Assembly (NCBI GenBank): GCA_011947345.1
Contig: JAAVTG010000550.1
Span: forward strand, 1 to 64,000
Source: Phytophthora quininea
Lineage: Eukaryota > Oomycota > Peronosporomycetes > Peronosporales > Peronosporaceae
Length of the DNA: 64,000 nucleotides
Direction of reading: 5' to 3'
The first letter of the stretch is position 1; each line of letters opens with the position of its first letter. The notes beneath the pieces were generated by a model. It was not told the DNA's origin, ran no database searches, and worked only from the letters and a program-made list of their open reading frames with translations. A program made the translations under genes and the position numbers. Below, in pieces: positions 42,822 through 52,899 of this stretch.

Positions 42822-43364
42822 TCAACTCAAAGTGGCCGGAGGGCACGAAGCAGCGGCTGCAGCGACCGGTAGGAAGGATTGATCCTGTGCGCGCGAGTGG
42901 GTTCGCGGTCCTGGTCGATCTCGCCCGGTCCAACCAGGGACGGCGTGCGCTGTCGTCGCTGGGCGTCCGGTTGACGGGTCCGTCGACAGCTTCGAGGCTG
43001 CTGCTGTTGCTGCTCTGGTATCTACGTGAATATGTGCGCCTTGTGACTGTGTTGGTGTACTTTGCTCAGACCCCACACTGCTCTGCAGTTGCTTGTGCCG
43101 CCGCCGCTCGATCTTCTGGCGGTAGGCTGCGCCTGGTCGTCTCCGCGTGCCCAATGGCGATCTTCGGCCCCGACGGTAGAGACCCTTGGAACCGGTTGTG
43201 CTCGTCAGTCCAGGCAGCAGACTGCGCTTGCTGCGGGTCTTGGCCTCTTCTCGCGGCGAGCACGTCGGCGTTTGGACAGCGTGCCTTCGTCGGCGCGGAT
43301 CGGGATGCGGATCAGCCTGACCCCTTGGCGGCAGCCCGCTCTGTACGACCTGCGAAATGGTCAT
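42822..43364 (-). pseudogene. SHAQKY-type Myb-like protein B, left copy, broken
   Basis: Homologous to the intact gene at 45,072-45,698. The start (MTISQVVQSGL) and the tail (YRQKIERRRHKQLQSS and onward) are recognisable. Many small deletions and insertions between about 43,310 and 43,100 destroy the Myb repeat: the LWTTDEHNRF, WKVIAEHVGTR and MTHAQK blocks are scrambled or lost. The number of breaks is far above that of the left Myb A copy or of single-copy genes nearby. It is therefore either a decayed duplicate or a badly called arm. Confidence 0.75.
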
Positions 43365-43410
43365 CGCGGTGGTTGGCAGGTTGGCAGGTTGGCTGTTGGT
43401 GTACCTGTTG

Positions 43411-45071
43411 ACTTACTGATGGCTGGTTGCCACTGTTGTGGATCGCGAGGTCAATTCTGAAGTGATACGCCAGTTTGTCATGCTGCCCTTCTCGGTAGTA
43501 TTATAACACACCTCTAGCTAACTCACTATAAAATGCCGCTCCGAGGCGGTGTCGACCATCCGAAGATGCGAGGCCATTCGCGCCTTGTGCGGCACTCAAG
43601 CCCACCCTAGTGCTTGATTGATATCGTCGGCCGAACGAGTCCCACTCCCAGCAAATTGGCCGGGTCTCTTGTTGACTCCGAGTCAAACACGGCGTTGGTT
43701 CGGTTGTGATTACTCAGGATTTTCGGGCAGAGTCCTGACGGAACCATTCATTCGGATCGGGGCTGAAGGCTGGAGGCCGTGCTATGGCAATGTCAGTCAC
43801 AATTACTACCGACAGCACGACAAAGGCGATTATTATAAAACTGCAGGCTCCCGATCTCGCACTTGCCTGCGGATGCGCAGGCGATACACGTACTACTCTG
43901 GGGACAAGCTGTTTTCCTTTTTTCTGTTGGCCTTCCTTGCAGTACAGCTTTCACCATCGAGTGCTCGATCTTAGTCTCCTGTGTGCGTAGAGGTCTTCTA
44001 GACGACAGTGATGGCGTGAACTAACTTTGAGTGATGTCGTGCGCCGCTGGAGCTTACCACCATTAGAGGGCGATAGCAATGTTTATGTTGTTGCCATCAA
44101 GTTAGGCTGCCATGATGTTGAATTCGAGTAAAACTTTGTACATATCGAAGCGGTAATCGACGTAGCGCTGACAGCACTCTCCCGAACCCGAACACGCTAC
44201 CAGCACGTCTTTAGTTTCATAGTCACCACTGCTGCGACCGTATGGTCACGCCAACTTGATGGCGACAGCATAAAACATTGCTATCGCCCTCTAATGGTGG
44301 TAAGCTCCAGCGGCGCACAACATCACTCAAAGTTAGTTCACGCCATCACTGTCGTCTAGAAGACCTCTACGCACACAGGAGACTAAGATCGAGCACTCGA
44401 TGGTGAAAGCTGTACTGCAAGGAAGGCCAACAGAAAAAAAGGAAAACAGCTTGTCCCCAGAGTAGTACGTGTATCGCCTGCGCATCCGCAGGCAAGTACG
44501 CGAGATCGGGAGCCTGCAGTTTTATAATAATCGCCTTTGTCGTGCTGTCGGTAATTGTGACTGAGCAGCAGCAACACCATTGCCATAGCACGGCCTCCAG
44601 CTGTACACCTTCAGCGCCCGATCCGAATGAATGGTTCCCGTCGGGAGACTCGACTCGTTCTCTGCCCGAAAATCCACTGAGTAATCACAACCGAACCAAC
44701 GCCGTGTTTGACTCGGAGTCAACAAGAGACCGGCCAATTTGGTTGCTGGGAGTGGGACTCGTTCGGCCGACGATGCCGATCAATCAAGCACTAGGGTGGG
44801 CTTGAGTGCCGCACAAGGCGCGAATAAATCCTGATAAAAGCCAGGCCTCGCATCTTCGGATGGTCGACACCGCCTCGGAGCGGGCATTTTATAGTGAGTT
44901 AGCTAGAGGTGTGTTATAATACTACCGAGAAGGGCAGCATGACAAACTGGCGTATCACTTCAGAATTGACCTCGCGATCCACACCACAGGAGTGTACAAC
45001 CAGCAACCAGCCATCAAGTAAGTCAACAGGTACACCAACAGCCAACCTGCCAACCTGCCAACCACCCAGCG
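43411..45071. other. Centre of the palindrome
   Basis: The inner ends of both arms plus a unique loop of about 130 bp (44,109-44,239). No genes are recognised. The arms around it match closely, for example the CTATCGCCCTCTAATGG block at 44,280 and its complement near 44,065. Confidence 0.7.
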
Positions 45072-45698
45072 ATGACCATTTCGCAGGTCGTACAGAGCGG
45101 GCTGTTCGCCAACGAGGGTCAGCAGCTGATCCGCATCCCGATCCGCGCCGACGAAGGCACGCTGTCCAAACGCCGACGTGCTCGCCGCGAGAAGGGGGCC
45201 AAGACCCGCAGCAAGCGCAGTCTGCTGCTCTGGACCACTGACGAGCACAACCGGTTCCTCCAAGGGTTGGAACTCTACCCGTCGGGGCCGTGGAAGGTCA
45301 TCGCCGAGCACGTGGGCACGCGGACGGCCAGGCAGACCATGACGCACGCGCAAAAGTACCGCCAGAAGATCGAGCGGCGGCGGCACAAGCAACTGCAGAG
45401 CAGTGTGGGGTCTGAGCAAAGTACACCAACACAGTCACAAGGCGCACATATTCACGTAGATACCAGAGCAACATCAACAGCAGCAGCCTCGAAGCTGTCG
45501 ACGGACCCGGTCAACCGGACGCCCAGCGACGACAGCGAGCACGCCGTCCTGCTCGAGTTCCTGGACAGTTTCCACCCGGGCGAGATCGACCAGGACCACG
45601 ACCGCGAACCACTCGAGCCACTCGCGCACGCACAGGATCAATCCTTCCTACCGGTCGCTGCAGCCGCTGCTTCGTGTGCCGCCCTCCGGCCACTTTGA
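45072..45698 (+). CDS. SHAQKY-type Myb-like protein B, right copy
   Basis: An intact 208-residue ORF starting MTISQVVQSGLFANEG. The Myb/SANT repeat spans about residues 50-100: LLLWTTDEHNRFLQGLELYP, then GPWKVIAEHVGTR, and MTHAQKYRQKIERRRHKQLQ. The tail is Ser/Thr/Gln-rich and then acidic (SDDSEHAVLLEFLDSFHPGE), resembling an activation region. The protein should bind DNA in the nucleus. An Inr-like element (TATCACTTCAGAATTG) lies about 110 nt upstream near 44,954. The left-arm equivalent is heavily broken, so this is probably the functional copy of the pair. Confidence 0.88.
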   Translation: MTISQVVQSGLFANEGQQLIRIPIRADEGTLSKRRRARREKGAKTRSKRSLLLWTTDEHNRFLQGLELYPSGPWKVIAEHVGTRTARQTMTHAQKYRQKIERRRHKQLQSSVGSEQSTPTQSQGAHIHVDTRATSTAAASKLSTDPVNRTPSDDSEHAVLLEFLDSFHPGEIDQDHDREPLEPLAHAQDQSFLPVAAAAASCAALRPL

Positions 45699-46472
45699 GT
45701 TGAAGGTCGGTGCCCGTTCAAACCCGGAAAGCACCGTCTATCTATCGACTGGTCTCACGTAGCAAATAGAAGACCGACAGTCCCTAGGCATAGTTTAAGC
45801 GTCACGTGAATGGAGGCCTACGTCTGTGTGTGAGTTCTGCCTGCTGTCGACTAAGAGAGAGACCGAGCGATCTTTTGGTTGCTCGACCAGCACCTGATGA
45901 TGCAGGGCGAATGTGGATCAAGTAGTCAATGCGGCGACGACCCCTCCTCTGCAAGAGGTATGCATGCCGAGGTGGTCGAGACCTCCTATCCCGACGCCGA
46001 GATCGCCTCTGCTGTTTCGTATGTATCGCCGCTTTTGATTCAAGTGGAGTCGGACTTCACCTTCAGCCTTCTCCAGGCTTGGACTTGGCGCTGTATGAGA
46101 AAATCCGTTTTTCAATCAAGACCGGCGGCACGAACGGGCCTTTCTATGGCGAGACACCCGTCGGGGTGGCCACGTAAAACCCTTCCGGCAGCATTAAACC
46201 CAGGGTTGGAATGGCCTAAACAATAACCCACCGAACAGACGGGGTCCCAGCGATCCACCCACGCCAAAGCTCGAGATGACGACCGCTGGGTCTCTCGCCC
46301 GTGTTCACTTCGAGCGGCAGTGACTGGACATCTATCAAGTGGGCCGGGGCCCTTGACGGGGCTCACCAACAATGAATCATGAAAATTTCCAGCCGACGCG
46401 TCGAGCTGTTCGTCGGCGGCGTATCCGCAGGTTGAAGCGTTATCTCGGCGGCGCATCTTGCAGTCCGCACCA
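45699..46472. other. Intergenic spacer in the right duplication arm
   Basis: Mirror of 42,103-42,821. No gene recognised. Confidence 0.5.
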
Positions 46473-46490
46473 GCTCATTTCCACTTTCGC
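46473..46490 (+). promoter_or_regulatory. Inr+FPR-like element of Myb A, right copy
   Basis: GCTCATTTCCACTTTCGC, about 85 nt upstream of the ATG at 46575; identical to the left-arm element. Confidence 0.6.
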
Positions 46491-46574
46491 CTCCGACCGC
46501 GCACTCCCAGTCGCGAGGGCCATACGCTAAGCACACCACCACAGCACACTACAGTAGCCACTCCACCCACCACC

Positions 46575-47168
46575 ATGACCATCTCGTCCGTCGTGCAGAA
46601 CGGCTTCTTCCAGGACGGCAACCAGCTCATCCGCATCCCGCCGCGGTCGGCCGAGAAAGTGTCGGCCGCCCGCAGACGCGCGCGCCTGGCCCGCGAAAAG
46701 TCCAAGAAGCGCATGAGCGCGCGCAGCCAGCTGCTCTGGACCTCGGACGAGCACGAGCGGTTCCTCGAGGCGCTCGAGCTGTACCCGTCGGGCCCGTGGA
46801 AAGTCATCGCCAACCACGTCGGCACGCGCTCCACGCGCCAGGCCATGACCCACGCGCAAAAGTATCGCCAGAAGATCGAGCGGCGCAAGCAGAAGCAGCT
46901 CAAGCTCAGCACCGCCGTCGACGCCACCATGCTGCAGTTGGACGCGCTGTTCCCGTGCTCGCCCACGACGGTCGACAGCTTCGACTTTGCGGTGTCCGAG
47001 ATGGCGACACTCCCGGAAGTGATCGACACACCAGCGACCAGCAAGGACGCAGTAGTGGACGAAGAGGTTGAACGCAAGTTGATCACAGAGTTCCTGAACG
47101 AGTTCCAGCCCCTTGCAATGGACTATCTCTGGAGTAATAATTTGTACACCTTCGCCGTCGCCTCGTGA
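46575..47168 (+). CDS. SHAQKY-type Myb-like protein A, right copy, altered C-terminus
   Basis: Start at the ATG at 46575; 197 codons without a break. The Myb/SANT repeat (SQLLWTSDEHERFLEALE, GPWKVIANHVGTR, MTHAQKYRQKIERRKQKQLK) is identical in kind to the left copy. Homology to the left copy stops at LNEFQPLAMD (about 47,124). The native tail is replaced by 14 residues (YLWSNNLYTFAVAS) encoded by the adjoining unique DNA. The DNA-binding part is complete, but about 60 C-terminal residues are gone, so it could bind without the normal C-terminal activity. That effect is inference. Confidence 0.85.
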   Translation: MTISSVVQNGFFQDGNQLIRIPPRSAEKVSAARRRARLAREKSKKRMSARSQLLWTSDEHERFLEALELYPSGPWKVIANHVGTRSTRQAMTHAQKYRQKIERRKQKQLKLSTAVDATMLQLDALFPCSPTTVDSFDFAVSEMATLPEVIDTPATSKDAVVDEEVERKLITEFLNEFQPLAMDYLWSNNLYTFAVAS

Positions 47169-47229
47169 AGGAAATATAGAAACAATTTTGCTATCAGTTC
47201 GCTGTTTCCATTGACACTCAACCACTCCT

Positions 47230-47960
47230 CTACACTGCCTGTGAAACCAGTTCCAAGTACTTTGCAGTGAGCATGGCGACCGTGACGGGGTTAGCCGACT
47301 TCACAAAGTCCGTGGGGATCCGTTCGTAAACGAAAAACGACTTGGCATGGTCGACCGAGATGGCGTCGCCTTCACCCAGCGCCAACAGCAGCAGAGCCGC
47401 TTGTAGAAACGCAGTCTGCTTTTGACTCGCACCGAATGTGCACTCTGGGTTCTTCTCTTGACAGAGCGTCGCACGGTCCCTACGAGTATGGGCCACAGCA
47501 GTCGTGTTGATCTTGTCCGAGCCACGAGCCAAGAAATCTTCAGCAAGACTGGGGTCTACAGTCATGGGATCGAACCCGAAGTAGACGTCTGCTCGAACGA
47601 GGGACGCATCATGCTCGATGAAGTTGTGCGTACTCAAGTAGTCGAGGTTGAACTCTTCGGGCACTTGACCGACTTGCGTAGTGGCGCTATCGTTCGCCAT
47701 GTTGAAGATGTCCATGATGGCAGATTTCAGACCACTTCGTGTGATGTTGCGTCCGTCGCGAGGGAGATACCCATGGTTTGCCAGCGAGTTGAGTGCTGGG
47801 CATGGCGATCGGCTGTAGGTCGCGCTGGTTCCGACGACACCCGAAGACTCCTCGGCGGGAGGTTTGAAAACTCTCCAATCTGAAGATGCTCAGCAGCGTG
47901 AAGCGGGCTGGCGTTCACAGAAGCACAGAGAGCAGCGACGAACAGGGTGGACGCGAGCAT
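47230..47960 (-). CDS. Secreted heme-thiolate peroxidase (chloroperoxidase/peroxygenase family), copy 1
   Basis: The ATG at 47960 starts a signal peptide (LASTLFVAALCASVNA). A one-base frame break at the GGG run 47857-47859 is closed by one base. The mature domain then shows SRSPCPALNSLANHGYLPRD, whose PCP cysteine is the heme ligand of the family, and LDYLSTHNFIEHDASLVR with the EHD catalytic/metal motif. It ends NPVTVAMLTAKYLELVSQAV. Length (about 240 residues) fits short unspecific peroxygenases and chloroperoxidases (Peroxidase_2). These use H2O2 to oxidise or halogenate substrates outside the cell. It is in tandem with copy 2, 390 nt away. The actual substrate is unknown. Confidence 0.88.
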
Positions 47961-48350
47961 CGCTGCGAGGGTCTTGGAGTTCGTGTTAGTGGTCAAAAGT
48001 GAAACTGAGACTGCGAACTGGTGATTAACCAGACAGTCTGGATCTCGATTTGCTTTGCTGGTGGTCCAGCCCAGCAACGCTGGCCGTAATCACGAATTGA
48101 TAAACTAATCCCCGGGTTTTCAACCAACGGAAGTCCTGCTTGCGGGACGCTTTACGGGCTCTGCGAAAGTATCTCAACCTTATCCTTGAAGATTTCTGAT
48201 GCCACGACTTCAGTTTGCTTCCAGTCTGGTGGAAATATGGATGAGTGCTGTCAATTGCCTACCTTTGTGTTGAAAATGCTGTAACTTACAACAAAACTAT
48301 TTATTTCTCGTGGTTATACGTCAAACCTTGCTGCACAGCCATCTCAGCAT

Positions 48351-49084
48351 CTAAACAAGCGACTCCGCCTTGAGAGTAGCTGCTCGAGCGAGCAAGGTAG
48401 CCACGCCAACGGTACTTTTAGGAGCGGTGTAGTCGTCAGGGATTTTTCATCGAGAATGAACGAGCGAGCGTGCTCGACTGAGATCGTGTCGCCCGTGCCC
48501 AGGGCCATTAGCAGCACCGAAGCCTCCAAGAACGCCAACGTCTGCGCCTTGACGCCGTACGTGCACTCGGGGTTTTCTGCGTTGCACGTTTTCCCTCGAT
48601 CCTTGCGGGTCGCGCCCACAATCTTATTCGTGAGGAGACCGTCGTCTCCAGCACGGGCGAACATGTCTTCAGCGAGCGTCTCATTGGCCGTCATGGGGTC
48701 AAAACCATAGTACGCGTCCGTGTGGGCGAGCGAGGCATCGTGCTCGATGTTATTGTGGATACCGAGGTAGTCGAGATTCATCGTGTCCGGCACCTGAGCA
48801 ACGAGGATGGCGACCACTCCGCTGCCGATGTTGTAGACATTCATGAGCGCCTCCTTTAGCATGTCGTGCGTGATGTTTTGACCGTCACGAGGCAGGTAGC
48901 CGTGGTTCGCCAACGAGTTGAGCGCTGGACACGGCGAGCGGCGGTAGGTGGCCGTGGTGCCGTAGATGCCAGACACATCGGACGACGGACGAAAGTAGTC
49001 GCCCTCACTGAGCGCAGCGCAGGGCGAAGTTGCGAGGGTTGCAGTGACGGTGGCAGCAATGACGAAGCGGAGGAACGACACCAT
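48351..49084 (-). CDS. Secreted heme-thiolate peroxidase, copy 2
   Basis: The ATG at 49084 starts a signal peptide (FLRFVIAATVTATLATSPCAA). The PCP heme-ligand motif lies in YRRSPCPALNSLANHGYLPR and the EHD motif in LDYLGIHNNIEHDASL. The middle reads AFLEASVLLMALGTGDTISV, very close to copy 1. A frame break at the T-run 48443-48447 (five A's on the coding strand) moves the stop. With one more base the protein ends in a family-like tail at 48351. A start-site element lies 24 nt upstream of the ATG. It should be an extracellular peroxygenase or chloroperoxidase. The two copies probably arose by tandem duplication and are roughly half identical by eye. Confidence 0.9.
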
Positions 49085-49107
49085 TGCTGGCGGTTGGCGT
49101 AGTCGAA

Positions 49108-49126
49108 GGCAAATTGGGGAATGAAG
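49108..49126 (-). promoter_or_regulatory. Oomycete Inr+FPR element of peroxidase copy 2
   Basis: On the minus strand CTTCATTCCCCAATTTGCC, matching initiator plus flanking promoter region. Confidence 0.7.
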
Positions 49127-49825
49127 TGAGACTGGGGCCATTCTGCCGGTCCAGGCCACGGGAAATGGGAGGTCAGGGGCATTACAGCGGTGACAGCCGT
49201 TGCACCGAGATCAGCGAGTCGCCTTGTACGAGCAGGCAGTTTTCATGTTGTAGAGGCGGATGAGGTTGCCCGGGTGAGAAATGTTGAAGCGAGCCGCAAG
49301 AAACCACAACGCGATCAGTTCACACATCGAACCGAGGTGGGAACGTTGATTGCAGCGTGATCGAGATAACCACGGGATTGTGTCGTCGTTGCAGTGGGTG
49401 CACCTCCCGGACTAGCAGATCAGAGCGTCCTCTCCAGCGATTGCTCTAGCCGGCAACGGGCTGCCCACTGCGGCTTTCAGCATCACGATCGAAAATCTGT
49501 GCGGGTCAACGGTTGGATGAGTCATGATCAGACACTCGCAAAAGTGGGAAAATCTGCAAAAACTTATGTTTGGACGCTGGTAAAGTTGGGAAGGATTCGG
49601 GTGTTCCTAATGCCCACTGTGACGTCATGTGTGGCCGAACGATTTTCTGCCATCCATAGTGGCTCCGTTCATGTGCTGTCTGACGTTCCTGGGACCTCAT
49701 TTCAATTACTACTTCGAAACGAAGGAAGAACTGGGTGTCTGTAGTAGGCTGCGGCTCATTGCCGCGCCCAGTTGCTCAAGCTTCGCCTGTCGTCTTCCTG
49801 GACTGCCCAGATGGGCAGGTAAGAC
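49127..49825. other. Intergenic DNA without recognised genes
   Basis: Short ORFs only, no domains. It probably contains the 5' flank of the hAT relic that follows. Confidence 0.4.
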
Positions 49826-50860
49826 GTGATGATAGGGAAAGAGTTTGTGGTACGGGAGGCCTCGAGCCGAGACTCTCGTTCGCAGTTTGGGATTTTCTCG
49901 CAAGAGACCGAAGCAGCTATCATAGTATATGTTGGTGGTTTGAGAGCTCCAGCTCCCACGTCGGTGCTCAGTGTGTCTTGGAATCCTCGACCTACTACAC
50001 TGTCTGAAGACTCGGTAGCTGCAGCGATCAGTGGTAATGTGGTTCAGCGATGTGCTCAAATTGTCTGCGCAGCCTCGCTACAGGCTTAGTGCGTCGTTGT
50101 TTTCACTTGCTCTAGACTATGGCACGCACTAAGGCAGGTCTTACTTGTGGACGTCCGTGCAGATTCTACGATAATGGAGCTCTTCACAATTACTATTTGC
50201 TTGCTATCCCGCCGTACGAATAGCATGACGCAGTCAACATTTTCAAGCTCGTCCAAACATTGCTGGATGCGCTAGCACACCAATGTCGCGACCAGCTTTT
50301 GGGTTTGGCTAACGACGGGACCGCGATAATGAATGGACAGGTTAGTGGCCTTGCAACACGATTAGAAAAGGAAGCCCGTCACGATGGTGTTCGAGTATGG
50401 TGCGGTTCACACCAACTTGATCAAGAGACGCTGATCGGGTTTCTACGACGTCAGCAGAATTTGGCTACTGAAATGCAAACAACATGCTACAGAGTTGCGA
50501 ATTTAAGATGACTGTCGATGTTCAACGTTGTTTAAGCTTTCGAGTCTGGCAATATCTCTCTGCGAAGGTAGCATCTTGTTCGCCGAACCTGATGTAGAGG
50601 TTCTTTTGTACGCCCTTCGCGTCGTCGCGCGAGAAATCAACGCCGTTTTTGTGTCTCTACTAAAATTTTCGACGTTTGGCAAGCAGGTGGAAGATCGCAC
50701 CGTTGGTCTTTACCAGCACCTTCATAGCATCAGTGGAGCTCGAGGACCTTTGGCACTGCAAGCAGTGGCAACATATCACTCTTTTAGGTGCTTAGCTTAC
50801 CCAAGCCGCCAATGCTTTCATGCTTTCATGCTTTCCACTTCTCCCACTTTCTGAAAAGAT
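49826..50860 (+). pseudogene. hAT-like transposase relic with BED-type start (copy 3)
   Basis: Fragments in order: a possible BED-like segment near 49,880 (QFGIFSQETEAAI); FYDNGALHNYYLLAIPPYE ending at a stop; HDAVNIFKLVQTLLDALAHQ and LLGLANDGTAIMNGQVSGLA; then RVWCGSHQLDQ, LRRQQNLATEMQTTC and ALRVVAREINAVFVSL. These match a common oomycete hAT-like family in sequence order. Stops and frame changes abound, and the C-terminal dimerisation region is missing. It lies on the opposite strand to copies 1 and 2 and belongs to a different subfamily. Confidence 0.75.
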
Positions 50861-51591
50861 ATTGAGTTTCAACTATTTCCACTGGTTTGCGGAAGATAAA
50901 CAACTACCGACTCATTTGCCGAAGCTATCGCGCAAGCCCAACCGACCCCAACGGTAGCTTTGCCCATGAAGCAGAACCAGCACGCTGCTCGATCTAACCA
51001 GTCGCCTCGTTTGATCCGTCCAGGACGTCGTCGTTCGACTGCGATCGATCCGGGCCGATTCCGGGTACAGTATACGCATTGGAAAGGCGACGACGATCAT
51101 GCTGCTCTTCAACACTGGAGCACTTGCGATGCAAATCGGCGGCGGCTTGCGAACGAAACGAAGGTTTCGAGCCAAAATCTTATTCCTCGGGGATAGTCTC
51201 GTGAAGGCATCATCACCCTGCAACACGAACTCTGTGACGAGGCTAAAAAGCTGCCATTTCCACCATTTCCTTGAAAAGCCCCTGGTGCCCGAGCTCTCCT
51301 TGAAATTGCCATTGTCTTTGTCTTGCTGCTTGCCGTCAAGCCACGAGTTCAGCAAGCCATCTGGCACGCTCAAAAGGCGAAAGGGCACGCAGTCCGTGAG
51401 ACTCCTTTCCACCAGTCATATTGCTGCATTTGGTGCATAGACGTTGCGACCGCCCTCTGTCATCGAAAGACTGCTGCACATTCTGGTACGTACATCAAAT
51501 CCGACGACCTGAGCGGTGCTGTATTGTTGCAAGTGCCCGAGAGGGGAGGGATCGTCAGCCCTCGCTCCGCAGAACCAACCAGAGTGTGTCA
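50861..51591. other. Intergenic DNA and 5' region of the bZIP gene
   Basis: No recognisable gene. The last roughly 110 bases are GA/CT-rich and probably the 5' untranslated region of the bZIP gene. The open frame continuing upstream of its ATG has no conserved features. Confidence 0.4.
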
Positions 51592-52899
51592 ATGGACTTC
51601 TCGGCCCCCAACGAAGCCGACGTGGACATGATGCAGGACGACTCGATGCTCAACGCCAACCTGGCGGCGCAGTACGGCCACCCGCAGCAGCAGCAGCAGC
51701 CGCGGCCTCTGCCACCGCACCACCCCGGAATGCCCAACATGGGGGCCGACCCGCAGTCCGTCTTCCCGGGCGTGTACGTGCCCGGTCTAAACCCCATGGA
51801 CCAGCCCCAGCAGGGCGACGCCATGGAGGAGTACGCCCGCCTGATGGGCATCAAGGTCGAGAACGACGACCCGAACGCCAACTTTGGCGGCCCCAACCAC
51901 GACATGGCAAAGATCCAGGCCAACGCCGCGTACTTCGAGAACCTCATCAACCGGGACCGCAACGACGCCATGGATGACGGCAACAACGTCACGTCCATGA
52001 CGCTGCCTGCGGGCATCGGAAGCGGCATGAACGGCGGCCAGTTCATGGCGGGACCTTTGGGTCCGGCGCCGCCGCAAATGTACAACCCCAACACGGAGCT
52101 GGCCTTCCAAGACGGAGGAGGCCGACTGTACGACCCGTCCTCCGGGTTCCCGGGACAAGCGCCGCCGATCCCGTTCCACAAGGGACCGCAAGTCCGACCC
52201 GGCATGCTGCCGCCCGACATGGTCGGATCGCAGACACTGCCGCCCGAGATCATCTCGGCCATGATCAAGAACAACCCGGCGCACAACTTTGACAACCTGA
52301 GCGAGGATGAGAAGCAGGCGCTGATCAAAGAGGAGAAATCCCGCGAGCGCAATCGCGACCACTCGCGCAAGTCGCGTCTGCGCAAGAAAGAGTTCGTCGA
52401 GTCGCTTAAGCACGAGGTCGGCCAGCTGCAGGTGTACCAGCAGATCTGCGAGCAGTGTATGGACTGCATCGCACTCGTGGGAGCCGAGGCCTCGGCTGTG
52501 TTTCTGTACTCTAGCGCCGCCTACACGCGCATGCTCGGCTACCAGAACCACCAGATCGTCCCGGGCCAGACGAGCTTCCTGGACATGGTGCACCCGGTAG
52601 GACAATACGGAGCTAGATGTTCAAGCTGGTCCATTTTGACGCTTTTTCCTTTTTCGTTGCAGGACAATGTCCAAGAAGTGCGCGCAGTGTTCACGAAGCT
52701 CACCACGCTCGGCGAGACCCATAGATGTACGTACGCTCGTGGCCAAGGGATCCGATCCGATACTGACGTGTTGCTGCTGATGGGCGCAGTTAAATTCCGA
52801 ATAAAGTCGACGGACGGCGAGTACTTCAACGCCGAGACGACCGCGCGGCTGGCCGAGAAGGGCGTCGTGTGCTCGACGCGTGTGGACCGCGACATCTAA
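51592..52899 (+). CDS. bZIP transcription factor with PAS domain
   Basis: ATG at 51592 (MDFSAPNEADVDMMQDD). Exons 51592-52596, 52663-52726 and 52790-52899, with GT-AG introns of 66 and 63 nt. Both introns are multiples of three and open, so the unspliced frame also reads through. Residues 1-240 are Pro/Gln/Gly/Met-rich and disordered. The basic region RERNRDHSRKSRLRKKEFVE keeps the Asn of the Nx7R bZIP signature and is followed by a short leucine zipper (LKHEVGQLQVYQQI). A PAS-like fold follows (CIALVGAEASAVFLYSSAAY, FLDMVHP, FKFRIKSTDGEYF). This bZIP-PAS layout is common in oomycetes. It should be nuclear, with a sensory PAS domain; the ligand is unknown. Confidence 0.9.
   Translation: MDFSAPNEADVDMMQDDSMLNANLAAQYGHPQQQQQPRPLPPHHPGMPNMGADPQSVFPGVYVPGLNPMDQPQQGDAMEEYARLMGIKVENDDPNANFGGPNHDMAKIQANAAYFENLINRDRNDAMDDGNNVTSMTLPAGIGSGMNGGQFMAGPLGPAPPQMYNPNTELAFQDGGGRLYDPSSGFPGQAPPIPFHKGPQVRPGMLPPDMVGSQTLPPEIISAMIKNNPAHNFDNLSEDEKQALIKEEKSRERNRDHSRKSRLRKKEFVESLKHEVGQLQVYQQICEQCMDCIALVGAEASAVFLYSSAAYTRMLGYQNHQIVPGQTSFLDMVHPVGQYGARCSSWSILTLFPFSLQDNVQEVRAVFTKLTTLGETHRCTYARGQGIRSDTDVLLLMGAVKFRIKSTDGEYFNAETTARLAEKGVVCSTRVDRDI
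52597..52662 (+). other. Intron 1 of the bZIP-PAS gene
   Basis: 66 nt, GTAGGA...TTGCAG, with a pyrimidine-rich 3' end. Removing it joins VHP to DNVQEVRAVF, restoring a normal PAS core. Confidence 0.8.
52727..52789 (+). other. Intron 2 of the bZIP-PAS gene
   Basis: 63 nt, GTACGT...GCGCAG, with a branch-like TACTGAC. Removing it joins GETHR to FKFRIKS. Confidence 0.8.

Larger units (their letters stand above)
41439..44108. repeat. Left arm of a large palindromic inverted duplication
   Basis: The arm is the reverse complement of 44,240-47,124 with interspersed small indels. The outer boundary lies at the CCATTGCAAGGGGCTGG block (41,441). The inner end is near GCCATCAAGTTAGGC. Each arm carries Myb A and Myb B, transcribed away from the centre. 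Confidence 0.9.
44240..47124. repeat. Right arm of the palindromic inverted duplication
   Basis: Reverse complement of 41,439-44,108. It is about 215 bp longer than the left arm because of many short segments missing from the left arm, for example GGTGTTGCTGCTGCT near 44,570. The outer end cuts Myb A inside its C-terminal region. Confidence 0.9.

Noticed and set aside
46475..47225. Minus-strand ORFs of 203 and 232 codons opposite Myb A
   Set aside because: Antisense shadows of the Myb coding region.
51555..52605. Two long minus-strand ORFs (304 and 272 codons) opposite the bZIP gene
   Set aside because: They are mirror frames of a GC-rich coding sequence; the plus strand has bZIP and PAS motifs and proper introns.
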